The translations under genes were made by a program, and so were the position numbers. Below are positions 51,465-59,724 of a stretch of DNA of 64,000 nucleotides, piece by piece. The number at the start of each line of letters is the position of its first letter. The first letter of the stretch is position 1. Source of the DNA: Chrysoperla carnea (taxonomy: Eukaryota; Arthropoda; Insecta; Neuroptera; Chrysopidae); contig NC_058337.1 in the NCBI RefSeq assembly GCF_905475395.1, positions 135,801,960 through 135,865,959 of the forward strand. The letters run 5' to 3'. The notes beneath the pieces are model-generated. The model saw only the letters and a list, made by a program, of their open reading frames with translations. It was not told the origin of the DNA and did no database searches.

Positions 51465-51736
51465 TGTAAATTATTATCACTTCCATAGTGATATAATTGT
51501 TTACTTTTGTTTCAATTGACATACCTGAACTAAAGATTTTTATAATTTATATTGTGTTAGAATCATAAACGTTTATTAGTGGACATTCTATTAAATAACG
51601 TTGTAATTTAATTTATTCCTTTCAGGTATGTTTTTGTTTGTAAATTTAGTGTAATTCCTTTATATAATTTTGTCAATATATTCCTTTCAGGATTAAATAC
51701 AATCTCGTTATTTATTCAATAAATTAATAACTTACA
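51465..51736 (+). repeat. 5' LTR
   Basis: 272 bp. A small hairpin TATCAC/GTGATA lies at 51474-51492. AATAAA at 51718-51723 is the likely poly(A) signal of the downstream LTR counterpart. Twin TATTCCTTTCAGG words at 51614-51626 and 51679-51691 look like splice acceptors, and the first runs straight into GTATGT. Confidence 0.97.
51601..51613 (+). promoter_or_regulatory. Candidate self-primer segment of the LTR
   Basis: TTGTAATTTAATT is the exact reverse complement of the 13 bases immediately after the 5' LTR. In Tf1/sushi-type elements the start of the RNA folds back on the primer site, so the transcription start would be predicted at or near 51601. A weak TATA-like TTTATTA lies at about -29. 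Confidence 0.55.
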
Positions 51737-51749
51737 AATTAAATTACAA
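51737..51749 (+). other. Primer-binding site complementary to the element's own LTR
   Basis: The sequence abutting the LTR is AATTAAATTACAA. It lacks the TGG expected for pairing with a tRNA CCA end, but pairs perfectly over 13 bases with 51601-51613. Confidence 0.55.
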
Positions 51750-51758
51750 TCATTTAAG

Positions 51759-52910
51759 ATGGAAAAATTGTTTGTCCACTTAATAAGAAGAAGCGATGAA
51801 TATTTTGAATTAGCTGGACTATCCGAAGATAAGCGGTTATGGTTTAGCTTACCAGATGAACATAAAAATTTATATGAACATAAGGTATTATCATCAAAAA
51901 CCACCATTAAAAGTGCAATTGCTGCTATTAAACCGATTAATGGTTTCCGAAAAATTGGCATTAAATTAGATGAGGATTTGAAAAAAGAATATTTTGATGA
52001 AGATGGAAACCTTAGCTACAAAAACTATCCGTTACAGGAATCTGTAGTTTTTTTTGATGTGAGTGAAAAACTCCAAGAAGAAAATTTTTTAATTAAAAGA
52101 ATCAAGGAATTAGAATTAAAATTAAATGACAAAGATGAGATAAAATTGCAAAATATAGAAAAGAAGTTTGTTCTTGATAAATATGACAAAACACAAAACC
52201 CTTCTGAGTGGTTTTCTAAATTTGAAAGTGAATGTGACCGAAATAAAATAAAAAGTGGTACCCAGATGATTGAAGCTTTACGATTTTTTGTCGCTGGATC
52301 GGCCAAACACTGGTATGAAGGAAATTTGAAAAAATTTGGTCTAACTAATTGGTCTGAATGGCGAAATTCATTTTTTTCCATTTTTATTGACAAAGGTTGG
52401 ACAGCTGTCAGAAAAGCATATACCTATAAATACTTAGGCGGCTCATTGATCGATTACGCTTTAACAAAAGAAAATTTATGTTTAGAAGTAGAAAGTGATA
52501 GTACTATGAGTTCCAGAATAAACTTGATTGTAATGGGTTTACCATCTCAAGTTCAAGATGAGCTAGATCGCGAAGACATTAACACTATAAAAAAATTATA
52601 CAATGAACTCCGAAAGCTAGATGGTCAATATAATAAACGTTCGAAAGAAAATAAACCATATGATAATCGGCATGAAAAAACAAAATTAGGAGAATCGACT
52701 AAAAAGAAACAAATTGATATACCCTTGAAAAAACCATGCTACATGTGTGAAGCTCTTGGTTGGAAAAATCGATTTCATCCCTCTAACGAATGCCGAAATA
52801 AAATACTGTACGCTCAGAAAAAAGAATCTAATTTAATTGAAACGAAATCTGATTCAGAAAATGAGGCTGAAATGATGAAAATGGAAATTGACCAAAATTC
52901 TTTAAACTAG
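51759..52910 (+). CDS. gag: Gag polyprotein of the Gypsy-type element
   Basis: 383 residues. A lysine/glutamate-rich coiled-coil-like stretch (~100-135) precedes the capsid-like region (~145-290; NPSEWFSKFESEC, ALRFFVAGSAKHWYEG, 'GLPSQVQDELD'). A single zinc knuckle follows at C327, C330, H340, C345. Spacing C-x2-C-x9-H-x4-C is longer than the usual retroviral C-x2-C-x4-H-x4-C. The start is the first ATG after the LTR (10 bases after the primer-binding site). It ends in TTTAAAC followed directly by TAG, a -1 frameshift context. Gag would package element RNA into cytoplasmic virus-like particles. Confidence 0.93.
   Translation: MEKLFVHLIRRSDEYFELAGLSEDKRLWFSLPDEHKNLYEHKVLSSKTTIKSAIAAIKPINGFRKIGIKLDEDLKKEYFDEDGNLSYKNYPLQESVVFFDVSEKLQEENFLIKRIKELELKLNDKDEIKLQNIEKKFVLDKYDKTQNPSEWFSKFESECDRNKIKSGTQMIEALRFFVAGSAKHWYEGNLKKFGLTNWSEWRNSFFSIFIDKGWTAVRKAYTYKYLGGSLIDYALTKENLCLEVESDSTMSSRINLIVMGLPSQVQDELDREDINTIKKLYNELRKLDGQYNKRSKENKPYDNRHEKTKLGESTKKKQIDIPLKKPCYMCEALGWKNRFHPSNECRNKILYAQKKESNLIETKSDSENEAEMMKMEIDQNSLN
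52901..52907 (+). promoter_or_regulatory. -1 ribosomal frameshift slippery heptamer
   Basis: TTTAAAC is phased as T-TTA-AAC in the gag frame, with the gag stop TAG immediately following. The pol frame is -1 relative to gag and is open from 52892, so slippage here yields Gag-Pol. No clear downstream pseudoknot was found by eye. Confidence 0.8.
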
Positions 52911-55900
52911 AGAGCCCGGATAATTTGATTCCATTAATTCATGTAAACGTAATTATTGATGATAAAATGAAAATAAAAGCAGTGTATGACTCAGGATCTA
53001 ACGTGAGTCTAATTAATCAAAGAGTTGTAGATGTATTAAAAACAAGTTTGTTAAAGCATAACACTGCATTCAAGACAATTAATGGTTTCAATTTTAGTTC
53101 GGCCCGGGCAAACATAAAGCTTAAAATTGGAAATATTACAAACAATTTGAATACTTTTGTAGTTAAAAATTCAGAATTTTCTTATGACCTGTTACTAGGT
53201 TTAGATGCTATTAAAAAATTTAAACTAATTCAAGACGAGAATTTAAACATATACCAAAAACCTAAAAATGATGAGATGCTCCAAATAAGAAGTAATCAAA
53301 ATCAGAAGAAATCTTGTGAAATTTCTAACAAAATAATTACAAATGAAAATAAAGAAGATAAAGAAAATGTAAAGAAAGAAGATAATATAGATGTAAAGAA
53401 AGAAGATAATAAAGATGTCAATAAAGAAGATAATAGAGATGTAAAGAGAGAAGATAATAGAGATGTAAAGAAAGAAGATAATAAAGATGTTAAAAATTTT
53501 AATAAAGAAGGTAAAATCAATGAAAATGAAAAAGAAGAGAAAAACACTGAAAATATTAGAATTTACCATCAAGAAGAAACTAATGAAAATCAGTTCAAAC
53601 CTAAATTAGATCACATAGATGGATATGAAAAAAAAGTAGAACTTTTAAATATTATTGAAAATCACAAGAAAATTTTTGCCAAAAATAAATTTGATGTCGG
53701 TAAAGTAAAGTCTAGAGAGGCCGAAATAAAGTTAATGAGAGATGAATATGTTACGGCCCGCCCTTATAAATGTTCTATACCAGATGAACGTGAAATCAAA
53801 GATCAAGTACAGAAGTTACTAGCATCCGATCTAATAGAGGAATCTGATTCACCGTTCGCATCACCGGTAACACTCGCATATAAAAAAGAAGATGGAAGAA
53901 AATCAAGGCTTTGCATCGATTTTAGAAACTTAAATAAAATAACTATCCCAGAGTGCTACCCATTTCCAACAATAAATGATATAACGGAAAAAGTTTCGAA
54001 ATGTAAATACTTTACTGTTGTTGATATAAACTCCGCTTTTTGGTGTATTAGGTTAAAAGAAAAGGACCGTGAGAAAACTTCTTTCGTTACAAAGTACGGG
54101 AAATTTATGTTCAAAGTATTACCTTTTGGATTGAAAAATGCTCCTGCAATCTTTCAACGCATACTTTCAAATATTATAAGACGAAATAACCTAGATGAGT
54201 TTTGCGTCAACTACATGGATGACTGTCTTATTTTCTCACGCAATTGGAAAGATCACATGCAACATATCTCAAGATTTCTTGAAGTAATAGGAGAAGAAGG
54301 ATTTAAATTAAAGCTCGAAAAGTGTAAATTTGCAGCCCAATCGGTTAAGTATCTTGGCCATTACATTGAAGAAAATAAAATATCACCAGCACAAGAAAAT
54401 TTAAAGGCAATAAAAAATTTGAAAAGACCTACAGATAAATCTGGGGTTCGAAGTGTTCTAGGAACAATAAATTACTTTATAAAATATATCGATCATAGTG
54501 CTCAAAAATTTGAGCCCCTTCACAGATTGCTGAAAAAAAATACTGAATTTATTTGGACGGAAGAATGTGAACGCAGCTTCTCCATGATCAAAGAATATCT
54601 GTGTTCCCGTCCAATTTTATCAATTTATGATGTCGAAAAAGATGTTTACATTGACACAGACGCTAGTCAAAAAGGACTTGGAGCGACTTTGAGGCAACCA
54701 CAGTCAGATGGTCTATTACACCCTGTAGCTTATTTTTCTAGAAAACTGTCAGAAAGAGAAAAGAAAATGGAAACGATTCATTTAGAATGCAAGGCGATAA
54801 AAGAAGCCATTAAATACTGGAAATACTATCTTATTGGACGAAAGTTTTTCGTTTGTAGTGACCATAAACCATTGGAAAATTTAAGAACGAAGTCACGAAC
54901 TGATGAGATTCTTGGCGATCTGGTCCACTACTTGTCACAATTTAATTTCCAGATAATATATAAAAAAGGAAAAGAAAATATTATCGCTGATTTACTATCA
55001 CGGCAACCAGTTTTAGAATATTTCGAAAATGAAGATGTCATTCAAGTGGTCAATTTAATAGAATTGTCTGAAATAAAGAGGGATCAATATGAAAATCAAA
55101 GAGAACTTACAACTGCAAAGGGAACTGAGCGTAGACACGATATTATATTTAAGATGTTAAAAGGAAGAAAGCGGATTTTTGTATCGGAAAAGTTAGGCCT
55201 TGAAATAATTAACAAGTTGCACAATCACTATGGTCACATTGGTGTTGCACAAATGAGAAACAAAATACGACAACACTACTATTTCAAAAATTTAGATAAA
55301 CTTATCATTGACTTTTGTAAAGGCTGTGTGACATGTAGGCAAAGTAAAACTCGCCGAGGAAGATTGATTGGAAAATTGTCAAGAATTGGACCTGCAACAG
55401 AACCCTATGAAATATTGTCCATAGATACAGTGGGTGGTTTTGCCGGAAATAAGTCTATAAAGAAATTTATGCACATACTAGTGGATCATTTTAGCAGGTA
55501 TGCTTGGATTTCTACTACAAAAAGCCAATGCGCAAAAGATTTTATAAATCTTATACATCCGATCGCTAAAAATAATAAAATAAAGTTAATTCTTGCCGAT
55601 CAATATACTGGACTAAATTCCGTAGAACTCAAAAATTACCTAAATAGAAGAGGTATCCAACTTGTTTTTACAAGCATAGATTGTGCAAGTTCAAATGGTC
55701 TCAACGAACGTTTAAATCAAACTCTAGTTAATAGAATTAGGTGTAAAATTATTGATGGAGATAAACGAGCATGGCCTACGATTGCTGCTGAATGTGTTGA
55801 AAATTATAACTCAACGATTCATAGCTCTACTAACTATGAGCCACAATATCTGCTCCTAGGCAAGAAATCAAACATTTCGCCAATATATGAACCACCTAGT

Positions 55901-56215
55901 GATTTAGCTGAAGACCGCCAGCAAGCTTTCATTAATTCATCCAGAAGTTTTATGGAAAATAAAAAAAGAGTTGACAAAAATCGAACAACTTTTCAATTTG
56001 AAATTGGAGATCTTGTGTACGTAGAGAATGGGAACAAATTAAATCGCAATAAAATGGACAAAGTTCGCCTTGGGCCTTTTAAAATATTAAGCCGGATTTC
56101 ATCTTCGTTTTATGAAGTTGATTGTGGCAAGAAAAGAAGTGAATCAAATTATTTTCATAGCAGTAAGCTGTCACCTTTTACTTCGCAAAAAATGACTTCG
56201 GGGGGGAAGGTGTAA
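52907..56215 (+). CDS. pol: Pol polyprotein (protease, RT, RNase H, integrase)
   Basis: The frame has no ATG near its start and is expected to be translated by -1 frameshifting from gag. Residue numbers count from 52925. An aspartic protease (DSGSN at ~22, not the usual DTGA/DSGA) is followed by a charged linker with 8-residue KEDN.DVK repeats (~142-195). The reverse transcriptase has LCIDFRNLN, VLPFGLKNAP and YMDD at 430-433. RNase H has DTDASQKGLG at 577. The integrase has an HHCC zinc finger (HNHYGH...CKGCVTC) and catalytic D834, D892, E928, with the canonical 35-residue D-E spacing. A GPY/F-like module (LGPFKI) lies near the C-terminus. The coding region slightly overlaps the 3' LTR. It supplies polyprotein cleavage, reverse transcription and integration. 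Confidence 0.95.
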   Translation, partial: LESPDNLIPLIHVNVIIDDKMKIKAVYDSGSNVSLINQRVVDVLKTSLLKHNTAFKTINGFNFSSARANIKLKIGNITNNLNTFVVKNSEFSYDLLLGLDAIKKFKLIQDENLNIYQKPKNDEMLQIRSNQNQKKSCEISNKIITNENKEDKENVKKEDNIDVKKEDNKDVNKEDNRDVKREDNRDVKKEDNKDVKNFNKEGKINENEKEEKNTENIRIYHQEETNENQFKPKLDHIDGYEKKVELLNIIENHKKIFAKNKFDVGKVKSREAEIKLMRDEYVTARPYKCSIPDEREIKDQVQKLLASDLIEESDSPFASPVTLAYKKEDGRKSRLCIDFRNLNKITIPECYPFPTINDITEKVSKCKYFTVVDINSAFWCIRLKEKDREKTSFVTKYGKFMFKVLPFGLKNAPAIFQRILSNIIRRNNLDEFCVNYMDDCLIFSRNWKDHMQHISRFLEVIGEEGFKLKLEKCKFAAQSVKYLGHYIEENKISPAQENLKAIKNLKRPTDKSGVRSVLGTINYFIKYIDHSAQKFEPLHRLLKKNTEFIWTEECERSFSMIKEYLCSRPILSIYDVEKDVYIDTDASQKGLGATLRQPQSDGLLHPVAYFSRKLSEREKKMETIHLECKAIKEAIKYWKYYLIGRKFFVCSDHKPLENLRTKSRTDEILGDLVHYLSQFNFQIIYKKGKENIIADLLSRQPVLEYFENEDVIQVVNLIELSEIKRDQYENQRELTTAKGTERRHDIIFKMLKGRKRIFVSEKLGLEIINKLHNHYGHIGVAQMRNKIRQHYYFKNLDKLIIDFCKGCVTCRQSKTRRGRLIGKLSRIGPATEPYEILSIDTVGGFAGNKSIKKFMHILVDHFSRYAWISTTKSQCAKDFINLIHPIAKNNKIKLILADQYTGLNSVELKNYLNRRGIQLVFTSIDCASSNGLNERLNQTLVNRIRCKIIDGDKRAWPTIAAECVENYNSTIHSSTNYEPQYLLLGKKSNISPIYEPPSDLAEDRQQAFINSSRSFMENKKRVDKNRTTFQFEIGDLVYVENGNKLNRNKMDKVRLGPFKILSRISSSFYEVDCGKKRSESNYFHSSKLSPFTSQKMTSGGKV
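53350..53505 (+). repeat. In-frame 24-bp coding minisatellite in pol linker
   Basis: Five to six tandem 24-base units encode KEDN(I/K/R)DV(K/N), inside the linker between protease and reverse transcriptase. Units differ by single bases. Confidence 0.85.
56200..56210 (+). other. Polypurine tract
   Basis: GGGGGGGAAGG directly abuts the 3' LTR and is the expected plus-strand primer. It lies inside the end of the pol frame. Confidence 0.9.
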
Positions 56216-56482
56216 ATTATTATCACTTCCATAGTGATATAATTGTTTACTTTTGTTTCAATTGACATACCTGAACTAAAGATTTTTATAATTTATATTG
56301 TGTTAGAATCATAAACGTTTATTAGTGGACATTCTATTAAATAACGTTGTAATTTAATTTATTCCTTTCAGGTATGTTTTTGTTTGTAAATTTAGTGTAA
56401 TTCCTTTATATAATTTTGTCAATATATTCCTTTCAGGATTAAATACAATCTCGTTATTTATTCAATAAATTAATAACTTACA
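56211..56482 (+). repeat. 3' LTR
   Basis: Reads as identical to the 5' LTR across all 272 positions. Followed by the TAGG duplication. Confidence 0.97.
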
Positions 56483-57118
56483 TAGGTAAAAAATGTTTCT
56501 TAAAAAATATGAACAACTTTTTTTTTGAAACATTTTTTCGTAAACATCACTGTTTACCCATGAGAGCGCAAATCAGGCGTAAATTGTATAGTATGTATAA
56601 TATGGGAATATCAGTTGTTTATGTGTGACATGTATGTATGTGTAATGTGATAGAGTAATCTACACTGTCTATACATGGTATTTCAACTACTAACTCAGTC
56701 GATTGTTTGTTTTTACTTGTTTATAATGCATTTTATGTCGTACATTCTGTAATTAATGGGTTTGTTATCAAATAATTTTAGTTCAAACGAAAATATATTT
56801 TAAAGTTTCGTTATTCTTCAATCTATTATTTTTTTAGTTAAATTGTATGAAATAATTGTTATGAAATTCCGTTTGTAAACTATCAACGTAACATCAACGA
56901 TTCAGTTTGACAAGTTAATATTTTATAATTGCCAATTTTCTACTAAAGAAAGTTTTCGTTGAATAATAAGACAAAATTAGTTACCGAATAATTTATCCAA
57001 ATTAAATATTTATGTAAATATGAAGAGGTCAGGTCGCCTTTTAGCATATAATCATAAATTCAAGAAAATTCTTGTTAAAAGTAGCATTTATATGACGAGC
57101 GCTGAAATTATGAAAATA

Positions 57119-57575
57119 CTAGAGTGATACCCATCCGCTTCGCTGGGTTTAAAAGTAAAAATTGATAAAGATTGCTATCGCTTATCTCCTTTCTATAACC
57201 GTCGAAATAATGGTAATGATTGTTTTACACAGGTAAAATATATGTATGGTTTTCTATTTTTTTAATAGTATAAAAATGGTAATTATTCATTGAGTCTATC
57301 AGCAAAGATGGCCGTGAAATATTTCATATTGACTATTTTTACAGAAATCTGTAATTTATGGTAATTGTCAAATGACTACTTTTACAGAAATTATATTATA
57401 CAAATTAAATTAATTTTTAATTTTTTTTTAAATTTTTTATTAATTTATCTTTATAAATTATATCTCATGTGTTATTCTGTATTAGCTATATTGCTGTACA
57501 GTTTCATTAAAAACCATTCGCTAGTTTGAACAAACAAACAAACACGCTTACTTTCGCATTTATAATATATAGAGA
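57119..57575 (-). mobile_element. Non-autonomous Helitron, family H1 copy 2
   Basis: The minus strand starts A|TCTCTATATATTATAAATG (57575) and ends with hairpin CCCAGCGAAGCGGATGGG, then TATCACTCTAG|T (57119). It matches 37803-38287 throughout. It lies just downstream of receptor gene B. Confidence 0.8.
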
Positions 57576-57679
57576 TTCGTTTGATATCTCATGATGAAAG
57601 GAAAATTATTTAGGTATATAAAACGAAAAACACTTTTAAATAATTTTTTTAATCTGAAAATTACGTAGATATATGAATA

Positions 57680-57951
57680 ACATATTAAAAGAATTTTTTT
57701 TACAATTATTTTAAAACTAAATTGTTTCTTTGAAATTTTTCTTAAAATTTATCTTCAGATTAAAAGGTACTCATAACCGTGTACATAGAATATGCAAATC
57801 TTATAATCTAAAAATACATATTAAAAGAATTTTTTTTACAATTATTTTAAAACTAAATTATTTCGTTGAAATTTTTATTAAAATTTGTCTTCAGATTAAA
57901 AGGTACTCATAACCGTGTACATAGAATATGCAAATCTTATAATCTAAAAAA
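57680..57951 (-). repeat. 136-bp tandem duplication carrying the terminal exon of receptor B
   Basis: Units 57680-57815 and 57816-57951 differ at only a few positions. Each holds a complete acceptor (TTTTTTAG or TTTTTAG) and the same 16-codon terminal exon including its stop. Confidence 0.95.
57760..57807 (-). CDS. Duplicate terminal exon of odorant receptor B
   Basis: This is the distal copy of the last exon. It encodes IIRFAYSMYTVMSTF and a TAA stop, identical in protein to the proximal copy at 57896-57943. Either could be spliced to exon 4; using this one would give the same protein with a different 3' UTR. Confidence 0.75.
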   Translation of the reverse strand: MIRFAYSMYTVMSTF

Positions 57952-59724
57952 TATGAAATATAATTACTATGGGATGTATTTTATTATTACAGGGCGCTTT
58001 TCGAAGAGCCGATAATTGGAGAGATTAGAAAACGATATACAGAATGTTCGATTTACATCTAAGCATATAAATATCACGAGTATGACAGGATACATGCGTT
58101 AAGAAATGCATCTAAGTGAGAGATATTATATACATGTGTTGAAGCTTCGATATGCGTTGAGATAGTTGTCAGACGCTTGGAGAGTGGGTGTTTCTTAGTT
58201 GAATAGATGAATAGATGAACTACAACAGATAAGTCACGATACAAGTCACTTTTCCAATTTCATATAACACCTATAATAACTCGTACTTAGATGCATTGCT
58301 TAACGCATATACTCTGTCATACTCGTGATTTTTATATGCATAGATGTAAATCGAACAATCTGTATATTGTTACCTGGATAAAACTATCTAGACGCAAAAT
58401 AAAAAATCCGCCAATTTTAAATGTAATGCCAGGGGCAAAGACAGATAAACTTGTAAGAAATTTTTGGCGGAATCTTTTTGAACCATCATACCAGTCTATC
58501 TCACCCAATTTAATCGAAACACGATTTGACTGAAAATAAATATTGTCAATAAAATTGAATTTATCAAATTAAGTTAGTTTTAAACTTACTTGGAAGAATA
58601 TTTCTTCTCCGTAAAAGCAATACATGAATAGATCAAATAATGCAGACATCGCTAAGAAAATATCACTTCCGGATTCGCTAAGAGGCTGGAATAGAAGGAA
58701 TCCGTAGATTGCTAAGGCATTTATATTATTAAGAGGAATCGGAATAAGAAACTTACCAAGCGTGCTACAAGAATTAGTGCTGCACATAAAGAATATGCCT
58801 GTGGACCAAGTTGTCCAATCCATTGCCAAGAATTTAAATCTGCTATCAATCTTGCAACTCTATAAAACAGAAATAGAAAAAATTTAATATTCTTGGCCGG
58901 CAAAATTATCGACTTTTGATTTTGATATATACTATCGAATGCATTCTTGCCAGTTACCTTTTTTCAAGAGTTTTTCCGGATACTTTTTTAAGACTATTTT
59001 TTCGGATCTATAATAATCGTACTTACGAATAAATATTGTGATACTCTTGTAAATAATGATCAAATTTTTCTTCAGCATCCTTTTCATGTACATCAAGTAA
59101 GGCAATCTCATCTCCAAGCAATTTAAAATGTGCATTAATTTTAATCACCATACTCAAAGTCGATGAATGCACAATTGTCAAACAAGCCCAACAATTCCAA
59201 TAAGCATGCGCTTGATGAAACATTCCTAATCCAAACTTCCAACCAGATTGATACATATCAAACGGTAACCATGTTTTAAATGGTAAATTAATATTCTCAT
59301 ACGAACCGTTTTGCATAATTATTTGGATAACTGGTCCAAATGTAACAAGCACTGATAAATATGGATATCCAATAATGAATATCGAATAATATAATGCTAC
59401 TTTATGGGCATCCAAAATAGTTGGATCAGTTTCATTAAATTTTTCCACTTTCATAAAATTTAACATTCCACGGATTCGTTTCTCATATCGCATCCAAATT
59501 GTGAGCTTGTACATTGTCAAAAATGGTAAAAATATAACGTGGATCATACGAACAAATTCCACAAATGGTACTTCGTGAAGCAACATGTAAACAATTTGTG
59601 ATAATCCAAAAATCAACATAAAACCCATTTGGATATATGTATAGAGTTTGTAGAATTTATTATCGTTGGGATGCCAATATCCAAGAATACGTGCATTTTT
59701 TAAATTAAATTGTAAAAACTCCAT
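57896..59724 (-). CDS. Odorant receptor B (7tm_6 family), five exons, complete
   Basis: Exons are 59027-59724, 58757-58859, 58590-58685, 58374-58529 and 57896-57943, giving 366 residues. Exons 1-4 have exactly the lengths of those of receptor A (698, 103, 96, 156), so the pair arose by tandem duplication. Landmarks are MEFLQFNLKNARILGYWH at the N-terminus, SGSDIFLAMSALFDLFMYCF then GEEIFFQ in exon 3, SIKLGEIDWYDGS and FLTSLSVFAPGITFKIGGFF in exon 4, and FAYSMYTVMSTF at the end. As in the family, it is inferred to be a tuning subunit working with Orco in olfactory neuron dendrites. The exon 4 donor is GTAACA rather than GTAAGT and lies against an inverted-repeat element. The terminal exon is present twice. 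Confidence 0.93.
58031..58371. mobile_element. Foldback element in last intron of receptor B (100-bp arms)
   Basis: The left arm 58031-58130 and right arm 58272-58371 are reverse complements with ~10% mismatches (shared words TGTTCGATTTACATCT, CACGAGTATGACAG, GCGTTAAG, ATGCATCTAAGT). The centre is 140 bases and non-coding. The right arm ends two bases from the exon 4 boundary. Confidence 0.85.

Larger units (their letters stand above)
51465..56482 (+). mobile_element. Ty3/Gypsy-type LTR retrotransposon, apparently intact (5018 bp)
   Basis: Two 272-bp LTRs read as identical, start TGT and end ACA, and are flanked by the 4-bp duplication TAGG (51461-51464 and 56483-56486). The interior has gag and pol in different frames, with domain order protease, reverse transcriptase, RNase H, integrase and GPY/F. 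No env frame lies between pol and the 3' LTR. All catalytic residues looked for are present, so it may be active. LTR identity implies a very recent insertion. Confidence 0.97.
51191..56721 (-). mobile_element. Family A MITE, copy 4, split by the Gypsy insertion
   Basis: The left part 51191-51464 (TATACCATGTATATGAAATA, 'TAGTCCATTTCCGGTTGTC') and right part 56487-56721 ('CTATACATGGTATTTCAAC', 'CTCAGTCGATTGTTTGT') are the two halves of one inverted copy. The LTR element sits inside with a 4-bp target duplication. Confidence 0.75.

Noticed and set aside
53243-53572. Long minus-strand frames opposite the pol linker
   Set aside because: They are shadows of the Lys/Asp-rich coding repeat (giving Phe/Ile/Ser/Leu runs) on the opposite strand.
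56216-56482. Possible env gene after pol
   Set aside because: Pol runs into the polypurine tract and 3' LTR; there is no space for a third frame.
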